Shown here: in pieces, positions 5,155 to 10,977 of the stretch
Layout: every line of letters begins with the position of its first letter
Position numbering within the stretch: the first letter of the stretch is position 1
DNA from: DAOVQB01 sp023128935
GTDB taxonomy: Bacteria; Eisenbacteria; RBG-16-71-46; CAIMUX01; WJJG01
Direction: 5' to 3'
Length of the DNA stretch: 10,977 nucleotides
NCBI GenBank assembly: GCA_030628905.1
Contig: DAOVQB010000153.1
Location: 1 to 10,977, forward strand
Made by a program: the position numbers and the translations under genes
The notes under the pieces: model-generated
The model's database searches: none
Told to the model about the DNA's origin: nothing
What the model saw: only the letters and a program-made list of their open reading frames with translations

Positions 5155-6396
5155 ATGCAGCAGCGCCTTACAGTCAGCGAGGTCACGTCGCTGATCAAGC
5201 ACTGCATCGAAGACGCCATCGCACCTCTGTGGGTGGAGGGCGAGATCTCGAATTTCGTGGCTCACCGGTCGGGTCACTTCTACTTCTCTCTGAAAGATGC
5301 CCACGCCCAACTGCGCTGTGCCATGTTTCGAAACGCAAACCAGCGCCTGCGGTTCATGCCGGAAGACGGTATGCAGTGCGCTGCGTTTGGCCGCGCCAGC
5401 GTGTATGCACCCAGCGGACAGTATCAGCTCATCGCCGAAAGGCTCCTTCCTATTGGGGAAGGTGAGCTGCAGCTGGCTTTTGAGGCCCTCAAGCAGCGTT
5501 TGGCAGCCGAGGGCTTGTTTGACGCGGCGCGCAAGCGCCCATTACCCGCTTTTCCAGAAACGATTGGCGTAGTTACCTCGCCCACCGGGGCCGCGATCCG
5601 CGATATCGTGAAGGTGCTTCGGCGGCGCTGGCCCCCGATCAGGATCATCCTCAGACCCTCCGCCGTTCAGGGCAAGGGCGCGTCACAGGATATCGCGCGG
5701 GGAATCGAGGAACTCTGCCGCTGCGACGCCGCGGATCTGTTGATTGTTGGCAGGGGCGGCGGCTCTCTGGAAGACCTCTGGGCCTTCAATGAGGAGATCA
5801 CGGCCCGGGCGATCGCATCTTCCAGCATTCCGGTCATCTCTGCCGTGGGGCATGAGATCGACACAACGATTGCCGATCTGGCAGCGGATGTGCGCGCCCC
5901 AACACCTTCAGCCGCGGCGGAAATCGCGGTACGCGACCTGCCCCAGACCTTCGCGGATCTGCGTCACTCGCTGGACCGCGCTGCCACAGCCCTGACGCGC
6001 AGACTCTCGGAGTATAAGCTCAAGCTGGAGGCGCTGGGGAGGAGCCGCGGCATGCAGAGCCCCGTCGATCGCCTGCTCCAGGAGGGCCAGCACGCCGACG
6101 AGTTGCTGCTTCGCGGCCAGCGCGCAGTCACGCAGCGCCTGGTGGCGACACAGGATCGGCTGACAGCACTGGGGGCGCGGATTGAGGCGCTCAATCCAAC
6201 CGCCGTCCTGGAGCGCGGGTTTGCGCTGGCATTCGATTCCGCAGGCAGGCTACTGCACGCGGCCGGGGATGTGGCCGACGGAGATGAGGTGCGCCTCCAG
6301 CTCGGGCGCGGAGCGCTGCTCTGCCGCGTCGAGAGCCACCTGCTGCCGGGGCAAGATGGCGAGACGCAGCCCGAAACGCAGGGGACTGACAGATGA
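5155..6396 (+). CDS. xseA: Exodeoxyribonuclease VII large subunit
   Basis: XseA with several XseB copies forms exonuclease VII, which degrades single-stranded DNA from both ends into oligonucleotides. The 413-residue product is slightly shorter than E. coli XseA (456). An N-terminal OB fold (1-100) contains LWVEGEISNF and SGHFYFSLKD. The catalytic domain shows VTSPTGAAIRDI (140-151), GRGGGSLEDLWAFNEE (199-214), VGHEIDTTIAD (231-241) and APTPSAAAE (248-256). A long coiled coil for XseB binding follows, then LNPTAVLERGFAL near 346-358. The start at ATG 5155 matches where homology begins; AGGAG (5140-5144) lies ten bases upstream. A GTG at 5104 would add 17 unrelated residues. The gene lies 52 bases after folD and is followed by xseB 78 bases on. 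The XseA stop overlaps a short ATGA-linked reading frame. Confidence 0.96.
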   Translation: MQQRLTVSEVTSLIKHCIEDAIAPLWVEGEISNFVAHRSGHFYFSLKDAHAQLRCAMFRNANQRLRFMPEDGMQCAAFGRASVYAPSGQYQLIAERLLPIGEGELQLAFEALKQRLAAEGLFDAARKRPLPAFPETIGVVTSPTGAAIRDIVKVLRRRWPPIRIILRPSAVQGKGASQDIARGIEELCRCDAADLLIVGRGGGSLEDLWAFNEEITARAIASSSIPVISAVGHEIDTTIADLAADVRAPTPSAAAEIAVRDLPQTFADLRHSLDRAATALTRRLSEYKLKLEALGRSRGMQSPVDRLLQEGQHADELLLRGQRAVTQRLVATQDRLTALGARIEALNPTAVLERGFALAFDSAGRLLHAAGDVADGDEVRLQLGRGALLCRVESHLLPGQDGETQPETQGTDR

Positions 6397-6474
6397 CGGA
6401 CCAGACGGACCCCACTGGGGGCATGCTGAGGATCTTGGGCACCTGAAGGCAGCGGTCATAGAAGGAGAGCGGTA

Positions 6475-6780
6475 ATGCTGGATTCGGGAACGGCGGACAG
6501 CAAGAGGCGCCAATCCGGGAAGCCTGCTGAGGACAGCACGTCCGGTGACCTGCCGTTGGAGAAGGCGCTGGAACGTCTGGAGGAGATCGCGAGGCAGCTC
6601 GAGGGTGGGTCGCTTGATCTGGAGCTTTCGCTTCAGCGTTACCGCGAGGCCCGGGAGCTATATGGCCGTTGTGTAGCGCGCCTGAGCGAAGCTGAGCGGG
6701 AAGTGCGCATCTTGATGGCCGACGGCAGCCTTGGCTCCCAGGATTCAGACACAGCAGGTGGGGGGGGGAGAGGTGACTAG
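6475..6780 (+). CDS. xseB: Exodeoxyribonuclease VII small subunit
   Basis: XseB wraps the coiled coil of XseA and is required for active exonuclease VII. The product has 101 residues, somewhat longer than the usual 70-85, because of a 24-residue polar N-terminal extension and a Gly-rich tail. The core, about residues 25-81, has the two-helix pattern of the family (LPLEKALERLEEIARQLEGG then LDLELSLQRYREARELYGRC and EAEREVRIL). ATG 6475 follows AAGGAG (6462-6467) with a seven-base spacer. The last codons run through nine consecutive Gs encoding three Gly, which also serve as the nadK ribosome-binding region. The stop codon overlaps the nadK start by eight bases, so the two are probably translationally coupled. 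Confidence 0.93.
   Translation: MLDSGTADSKRRQSGKPAEDSTSGDLPLEKALERLEEIARQLEGGSLDLELSLQRYREARELYGRCVARLSEAEREVRILMADGSLGSQDSDTAGGGGRGD
6760..6768 (+). repeat. Nine-G homopolymer at the xseB/nadK junction
   Basis: A run of nine Gs lies in the last codons of xseB and immediately before GAGAG and the nadK GTG at 6773. Length change by slippage would alter the XseB C-terminus and possibly the nadK ribosome-binding site. Long G runs can also carry sequencing errors. Confidence 0.8.
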
Positions 6781-7642
6781 GCGGACGATTCATGCGGTCG
6801 GAGTCTACCCGAACTTCGCAAAGCGGCGTTGTCGGAAGGTATTCCAGGAGCTGGTGGCCTGGCTGCGGGGCGAGAAGTGCACGGTTTGGGTGAGCGATGA
6901 TACGGAGGGGCCACTGCCCCCGGAGGTGAAGCGCCTTCCTCAGCAACAGCTATCGCGCACGATCGATCTGCTCGTGGTACTCGGGGGTGATGGAACGCTC
7001 CTATCGGCTGCACGCGCCCTCTATCCCCACCAGGTTCCCATCCTGGGTGTCAACTTCGGCGGTCTGGGTTTCCTGACCGATGTTCACATCCGCCAGATCT
7101 TCGAGGCCATGGAGCAGACCCTGCGCGGGGACTACGGCATTGAGAGGCGGATGATGCTGCGCATCTCGATCATGGGTCGCAACGGCAAGCCCCGGGCCAC
7201 CCTCCATGGCCTGAATGACGCTGTCCTCCACGGATCGGGGCAGCACCTGCTCGAACTGGGCATGACGATCGGCAAGACGCTGGTGGGCCGGTTCAAGGCC
7301 GACGGGATCATAGTGGCCACACCGACAGGTTCCACAGCCTACTCACTGTCTAGCGGTGGGCCGATCGTCGAGCCGCTATTGGATGCACTGATTGCATCGC
7401 CGATCTGCCCGCACACACTGGCCATCCGCCCGCTCATCTTTCCGGCCTACGAGACGATCCGCCTGGAATGGCGGCGCGAGGGCGCCAAAGGCTATCTCGC
7501 CGTGGATGGCCAGGTCTTCCTGGAGGTTCGCCCTGGCGAGTCTGTACTTGTGGGCAGAGCGGATAAGAGTTCGTGCTTTGTACAGCTGCGCCAGCGGTCG
7601 TTCTGGGAAGTGCTGCGCCAGAAACTCAAGTGGGGCGGATGA
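6773..7642 (+). CDS. nadK: NAD kinase
   Basis: NAD kinase phosphorylates NAD to NADP with ATP or polyphosphate, the only route to NADP in most cells. The 289-residue product matches the family (E. coli 292). Motifs in order are LGGDGTLL (70-77, catalytic Asp 73), GVNFGGLGFLTD (92-103), LNDAVLHG (147-154, the NE/D motif), and ADGIIVATPTGSTAYSLSSGGP (176-197), which includes the nucleotide-binding T-P-T-G-S-T-A-Y. The start is GTG 6773, directly behind a G-rich element and eight bases inside xseB. A TTG at 6731 is in frame but would overlap xseB further and adds residues without similarity. The xseB-nadK-recN order is found in several bacterial groups. recN starts 70 bases downstream. Confidence 0.96.
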   Translation: MTRRTIHAVGVYPNFAKRRCRKVFQELVAWLRGEKCTVWVSDDTEGPLPPEVKRLPQQQLSRTIDLLVVLGGDGTLLSAARALYPHQVPILGVNFGGLGFLTDVHIRQIFEAMEQTLRGDYGIERRMMLRISIMGRNGKPRATLHGLNDAVLHGSGQHLLELGMTIGKTLVGRFKADGIIVATPTGSTAYSLSSGGPIVEPLLDALIASPICPHTLAIRPLIFPAYETIRLEWRREGAKGYLAVDGQVFLEVRPGESVLVGRADKSSCFVQLRQRSFWEVLRQKLKWGG

Positions 7643-7712
7643 ATTCTTAGGTGCAGTGAATGTTCTCCCGAGGTGGGCATCCTCGTTGGCGGGCATAAGA
7701 AGGAAAGCAAAG

Positions 7713-9407
7713 ATGCTGAGGCGGCTGTTGGTGAAGAACTTCCTGCTGATCCGTGAAGCGGAACTGGAGTTCTCTCCACGCCTGAATGTCTTGACCGGCG
7801 AAACGGGTACGGGCAAATCGATCTTATTGGGAGCCCTGGGCCTGGCACTCGGAGGCCGGGGATCGCCCAAGTGGATCGGAGCGCATGGAGCGGACCTCCG
7901 GATTGAGGTGGTGTTCCGCAGTGACCGCCCCGCGCGCCGGATGGTCCGCGCCATGGGTATTCCAACGGAGGGTGAGGAGCTGATTCTCTCCCGCGAGATC
8001 CATCCCGGTGGTGTGGGCCGCTGCTTCGTCAACGGTCACCGGGTGCTCCAGCGCGCCTTGCGCAAGCTGGGCGCGCAGCTCGTGGAGATCCACGGGCAGC
8101 GAGCGGAGGAGCGCTTCCGGATCCCTGAAGTCCAGCGTGACCTATTGGATCTCTTTGGCGGCCATGGTGAACAGCGGCGGCGTGTCAGAGAACTCTTTCG
8201 CGACCTGCGGATACACCGACAGGCGCTTGAGGAGCACCGTGCAAAGATGGCCCGACTGGTGGAGGAGGAGGATTGGATTCGATTCCAGCTACAAGAGATT
8301 GAACAGATCGATCCCGCTGCGGGGGAGATTGAGCAACTCCGGGAGCGTGCCGGCAGCCTACGCGAGGGCGTCAGGCAGAGCGAATGGCTGATGCTTGCCG
8401 AGCAGATCCTGAACGCGCGCGAGGGGGCGGTGCTCGAGTCGCTGGAGACCTTGGATGACCGAGCCACCTCGCTGCCACCCGAAGCGCCGGAGTGGCAAGA
8501 GATCCGGGCACAGGTTAAGGGTCTCGTCACCTCTGCGCGGGAGCTATACCGGCAGTTGAGCGCGCTTCGTTCGCACGCCGATGAGGACTGCAACGACCTG
8601 CCTGTCATCGAGGAGCGTCTCGAGCGGCTCGAAGGACTGGAGCGCAAACATCGCAAGCCACTGCTTGAGATCCTCGATGCGGCGGGCGCGATGCGTGAGA
8701 GCCTGCTGGAGGTCGAGGAGAACAAGGAACGCGAGCAAGCGATACGCGCCGAGTTGGCCCGGGCGGAAGCGGCGCTTGGTGAGGCTGTCTCTGAGCTTAG
8801 GTCTGCCCGGCAGAAGTCTGCGGGAAAGCTTATGCGGGCTCTGGAGCGGGAGCTGGCAAGTCTCGGCATGCAGGACTGTGCCCTGCATCTGGCTCTCGAG
8901 CCGCTGGCTGCTATCCGGGAAGGGCTGTTGACGCTTCCAGGTGGTTCGGTGGTAGGTAGTGCGGGCGCCGAGCGCGTGCGCCTCGAGATTCAAACTAACC
9001 GGGGGGCCGGGTTTCATCCGCTTGGCGAGATCGCCAGTGGCGGCGAGATGGCGCGCATCGCACTTGGCCTGCGCGTAGTCCTGGGGGATCGCGGGCGCGC
9101 CCTGCTAACCGTTTTTGACGAAATCGACGCTGGCCTGGGTGCCACGGCCGCGCGGGACGTGGCCAAGCGGCTGCAACGTGTGTCTATGCACCGGCAAGTG
9201 TTGCTGGTCACGCATGTGCCGGTGATTGCAGCGAGTGCGGAGCGCCACTTCCGGGTCTGGAAGCAAGCCGAGGGTGCAACGAACACCGCGACAGCGCGCG
9301 CGCTATCGGAGCCCGAGCGAGTGGCCGAGGTTGCACGGATGCTCTCAGGTGACGGGGCCGACTCCCGCGCGCGCGCGCATGCTGCGGCGCTCCTGACGAA
9401 GGTCTGA
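7713..9407 (+). CDS. recN: DNA repair protein RecN
   Basis: RecN is an SMC-like ATPase that gathers and tethers DNA ends during double-strand break repair with RecA. The product has 564 residues (E. coli 553). The N-terminal half-site holds MLRRLLVKNFLLI and Walker A GETGTGKS (29-36). HGQRAEER (127-134) stands where many homologues have HGQHEHQ. The centre (about 155-390) is coiled coil rich in Glu, Arg and Leu. The C-terminal half-site has the ABC signature ASGGEMARIALGLR (441-454), Walker B LLTVFDEIDAGLG (464-476) and the H-loop VTHVPVIAA. ATG 7713 follows AAGGAA (7700-7705) with a seven-base spacer. The frame is open upstream to 7392, but that part overlaps nadK and is not RecN-like. It closes the same-strand housekeeping run; I see no clear LexA box in the 70-base gap before it. 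Confidence 0.96.
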   Translation: MLRRLLVKNFLLIREAELEFSPRLNVLTGETGTGKSILLGALGLALGGRGSPKWIGAHGADLRIEVVFRSDRPARRMVRAMGIPTEGEELILSREIHPGGVGRCFVNGHRVLQRALRKLGAQLVEIHGQRAEERFRIPEVQRDLLDLFGGHGEQRRRVRELFRDLRIHRQALEEHRAKMARLVEEEDWIRFQLQEIEQIDPAAGEIEQLRERAGSLREGVRQSEWLMLAEQILNAREGAVLESLETLDDRATSLPPEAPEWQEIRAQVKGLVTSARELYRQLSALRSHADEDCNDLPVIEERLERLEGLERKHRKPLLEILDAAGAMRESLLEVEENKEREQAIRAELARAEAALGEAVSELRSARQKSAGKLMRALERELASLGMQDCALHLALEPLAAIREGLLTLPGGSVVGSAGAERVRLEIQTNRGAGFHPLGEIASGGEMARIALGLRVVLGDRGRALLTVFDEIDAGLGATAARDVAKRLQRVSMHRQVLLVTHVPVIAASAERHFRVWKQAEGATNTATARALSEPERVAEVARMLSGDGADSRARAHAAALLTKV

Positions 9408-9539
9408 ATTCGGAGAACGACAAGATTTCAGCCTGCGCAGCAAGAATCACTTGGTTTAGTTTGAGCTTGCGGACGCCATACCACAACATTGCCTATGCAT
9501 GCACCCAGGTTGTGTACGTGCATCGGGAGGGCTTGACAG
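9408..9539 (+). other. Intergenic region before the secreted-protein gene
   Basis: This 132-base gap is richer in A+T than the genes around it and probably contains the promoter of the next gene, though no pair of boxes is convincing (TTGAGC at 9461 and TATGCA at 9495 are too far apart). An imperfect palindromic pair, ATGCAC (9499-9504) with GTGCAT (9518-9523), could be a hairpin or operator. GGGAGG (9525-9530) is the ribosome-binding site for the ATG at 9540. No clear terminator for recN is visible. Confidence 0.4.
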
Positions 9540-10493
9540 ATGAAGCACCTAATTTCGACTTTGGTTCTGCTGGGATTTCTGGTCAGCAATGCCGGAGCAC
9601 ATCCCATGAACCTGGATTGCGGCGTGCTGATCACGCACTATGTCCCGGAACTCCAGTTCTCCGAGCCCCCGGGGGAGGAGATGTGCGAGCTCTACGGGTC
9701 CTATGCGATCACTCATCACAGCCAGCAGATCAACCGGATCGACACGCCCGGTGGCACGCCCAACATGCAGCCAGCAGCGTGGTTCATTATTGCCGCGTGG
9801 ACCGAGGAGAAGGAGTTCTGCGGTGTTCAGCTCGGCATCGGCGACTACGATCCCGCCATCTTCACGTTCGCCTCTTGGAGTCCTTGCTGCAATCCTTCTG
9901 GCTGTATCGAGATTGTCGGCTGGATTCCGGAGCCGGGCCCGAACACCGGGAACGCGTGGGTCGCCGTCGGTGATGAACCCTGGTATGGCAACTACGTTCC
10001 GGTCTATGCCTTCTATGGCTACGCATACGGCGATGCCGATCCAGGCATCATCCCGCTGATTCCCGACCCCACGGTCCCCTACCCCTTTGCCGGCACGGCG
10101 AACTGTGTCGGCTCGCTATCGAAGTGGGATGCGCACGAACTAGGCGGGATGGGCATCAACCTGGACGGCATCTACGCTGAGCCCGAGGCGAGTCCACCCG
10201 TTGCCGTCTGCTGTGTTGCCTTTGATTGCTCTGTTGTCACTGAAGAAGAGTGCGAGGCGATGCAAGGTGTGTGGCATGCCCATCTGAGCAGCTGCGCGGG
10301 CGACCCATGCCTGGTTGAGGTCCGTGTGTGCTGCATCGGGGAGGTGTGTATTCTCCTTGGGTCCCCTGAGCAGTGCGCACAAGTCGGCGGCGAGTGGCAT
10401 CCTGGCCTCTTTAGCTGCGGGCCGAATCCTTGCATCCCCTCGGGTCCCGCGAAAGGGACCAGTTGGGGGGCGATCAAGGGATTCTATCGGTAG
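9540..10493 (+). CDS. Secreted cysteine-rich repeat protein, function unknown
   Basis: I do not recognise a family for this 317-residue protein. Residues 1-20 form a clear Sec signal peptide (Lys near the start, a Leu/Val/Phe core, and AGA before His21). The middle (21-215) is rich in aromatic residues, Gly, Pro and Cys and looks like an extracellular beta-rich domain. Two tandem cysteine modules follow at 224-257 and 264-298. Both read CC-x4-C-x(7 or 8)-C-x13-C-x4-C, with a shared Trp-His and a Gly before it, which suggests disulfide-stabilised repeats made outside the cytoplasm. The protein ends in TSWGAIKGFYR after a Gly/Pro/Lys spacer, a compact tail that may be a sorting or anchoring signal; this is inference. 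GGGAGG lies nine bases before ATG 9540. The housekeeping run ends upstream, so it is probably its own transcription unit. Confidence 0.85.
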   Translation: MKHLISTLVLLGFLVSNAGAHPMNLDCGVLITHYVPELQFSEPPGEEMCELYGSYAITHHSQQINRIDTPGGTPNMQPAAWFIIAAWTEEKEFCGVQLGIGDYDPAIFTFASWSPCCNPSGCIEIVGWIPEPGPNTGNAWVAVGDEPWYGNYVPVYAFYGYAYGDADPGIIPLIPDPTVPYPFAGTANCVGSLSKWDAHELGGMGINLDGIYAEPEASPPVAVCCVAFDCSVVTEEECEAMQGVWHAHLSSCAGDPCLVEVRVCCIGEVCILLGSPEQCAQVGGEWHPGLFSCGPNPCIPSGPAKGTSWGAIKGFYR

Positions 10494-10624
10494 GCATTGC
10501 CCTGAAGTTTGTACCCTTGCTGCGCCAAGGTTCGTCGCACGACCTCCTCACGGCGAGTTGCAACGAGTTCTGGCGGGACAAGGTTCTTGCAAGGCGGAGG
10601 AGTTCTCGGGACGCACCGGCCGGA
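10494..10624. other. Non-coding convergent gap with degenerate repeats
   Basis: No credible gene is seen here. CAAGGTTC occurs twice (about 10527 and 10579). A short degenerate unit, GAGTTCT followed by GGCGGGAC or CGGGAC, also occurs twice (about 10565 and 10598). CCTTG and CAAGG (about 10516-10531) can form a small hairpin. It may hold transcript 3' ends of the secreted-protein gene. Confidence 0.4.
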
Positions 10625-10657
10625 TAGGGGAAGGCTCATTAGTGGAGCCTTCCCCTA
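10625..10657. terminator. 13-bp hairpin between convergent genes
   Basis: TAGGGGAAGGCTC (10625-10637) and GAGCCTTCCCCTA (10645-10657) form a perfect 13-bp stem with a seven-base loop. It lies between the ends of the secreted-protein gene and the minus-strand RRM gene, eight bases after the latter's stop. Neither side has a true T run (CGTTCTT on +, TCCGGCC on -), so it is a likely bidirectional terminator or 3' stabiliser rather than a textbook one. Confidence 0.65.
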
Positions 10658-10665
10658 CGTTCTTG

Positions 10666-10956
10666 CTACCAACCGCCGCGGTCGCGACCACCGCCGCCAC
10701 GATTCTCGCGTGGCTTCGCGATGTTGACCTTCAGATTGCGACCCTTGAAGTCCTGCCCGTCGAGGTTCTGGATCGCCTTCTGGGCGTCCTCAGCCTGGGC
10801 CATCTCCACGAAGCCAAACCCGCGAGGCCTGCCGGTCTCGCGATCCGTGATCAGTTTGACCTCGGTGACCTCGCGACCGTCTTGTGCGAACAAGTCGCGA
10901 ACCGAGTTCTCGTCCGCGCTAAACGGCAAATTACCCACATACAGTCGATTTCCCAT
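10666..10956 (-). CDS. RRM-domain RNA-binding protein with Gly/Arg tail
   Basis: This 96-residue protein is a single RNA recognition motif plus a short RGG-like tail. RNP2 is LYVGNLPF (5-12). RNP1 is RGFGFVEM (45-52), where the last aromatic position is Met but the RNA-stacking Phe residues are kept. The fold continues through DAQKAIQNLDGQDFKGRNLKVNIA. The tail, ENRGGGGRDRGGW, is typical of bacterial glycine-rich RRM proteins such as cyanobacterial Rbp, which are often cold-induced and act as RNA chaperones. The ATG at 10956 is chosen because RRM homology begins there; a TTG at 10965 adds only three residues, and the purine-rich GAGAGAGG lies about ten bases upstream of the ATG. The gene is convergent with its neighbour and its promoter lies beyond the window, so its regulation is not visible. 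Confidence 0.93.
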   Translation of the reverse strand: MGNRLYVGNLPFSADENSVRDLFAQDGREVTEVKLITDRETGRPRGFGFVEMAQAEDAQKAIQNLDGQDFKGRNLKVNIAKPRENRGGGGRDRGGW

Positions 10957-10977
10957 TCTTTCCAACCTCTCTCTCCC

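Noticed and set aside
6191..6946. 251-codon minus-strand open frame over xseA end, xseB and nadK start
   Set aside because: It is antisense to three identified genes, Pro/Arg/Ala-rich and without motifs.
7392..7712. Upstream extension of recN
   Set aside because: It overlaps nadK in another frame and lacks RecN similarity; ATG 7713 has a good ribosome-binding site and begins the conserved N-terminus.
8036..8869. 277-codon minus-strand open frame inside recN
   Set aside because: It is a Ser/Arg-rich antisense shadow of the RecN coiled coil.
1..10977. CRISPR array, insertion sequence, prophage or defence island
   Set aside because: No regularly spaced repeats, transposase, integrase or nuclease cassette was seen; gene content is conserved housekeeping.

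Overview
This window carries bacterial housekeeping genes, almost all read on the + strand. Base composition is G+C-rich, and most starts are ATG or GTG behind purine-rich ribosome-binding sites. Gene content is chromosomal and conserved; I see no insertion sequence, phage gene, CRISPR array or resistance cassette. The combination of RNase Y, a zapB-like/zapA pair, 6S RNA, and a secreted protein with cysteine-rich repeats and a W-G-x-I-K-x-x-Y-R tail suggests an uncultured or poorly studied Gram-negative lineage, possibly near the FCB or Eisenbacteria-type phyla. That placement is inference from style, not from a search.

Layout. (1) 1-114: a tRNA-Val(GAC) lacking only its first base, followed by its own intrinsic terminator. 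(2) 115-1561: a structured leader with a second intrinsic terminator, then infC-rpmI-rplT (IF3, L35, L20). infC very probably starts at an AUU codon, the classic autoregulatory start of this gene. (3) 1592-2328: a zapB-like coiled-coil gene and zapA, both tied to FtsZ-ring assembly. They sit directly after rplT, where pheST is often found. (4) About 2364-2535: a gene-free stretch that folds like 6S RNA (ssrS), with a TATAAT box upstream, in the same position after zapA as in Enterobacteria. (5) 2592-9407: rny, folD, xseA, xseB, nadK and recN, a same-strand run covering mRNA decay, one-carbon metabolism, exonuclease VII, NADP synthesis and DNA break repair. Short gaps and one overlap (xseB/nadK) suggest co-transcription of at least parts of it. 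(6) 9540-10493: a secreted cysteine-rich protein of unknown function, set apart by 132 bases. (7) 10666-10956, minus strand: a small RRM RNA-binding protein convergent with the secreted gene, with a 13-bp hairpin between them.

The most notable items are the unlabelled 6S RNA, the infC leader with a possible alternative pairing that would disrupt its terminator, the AUU start, the nine-G tract at the xseB/nadK junction, and the secreted protein with its repeat pair and C-terminal tail. I did not find an obviously new multi-gene system.
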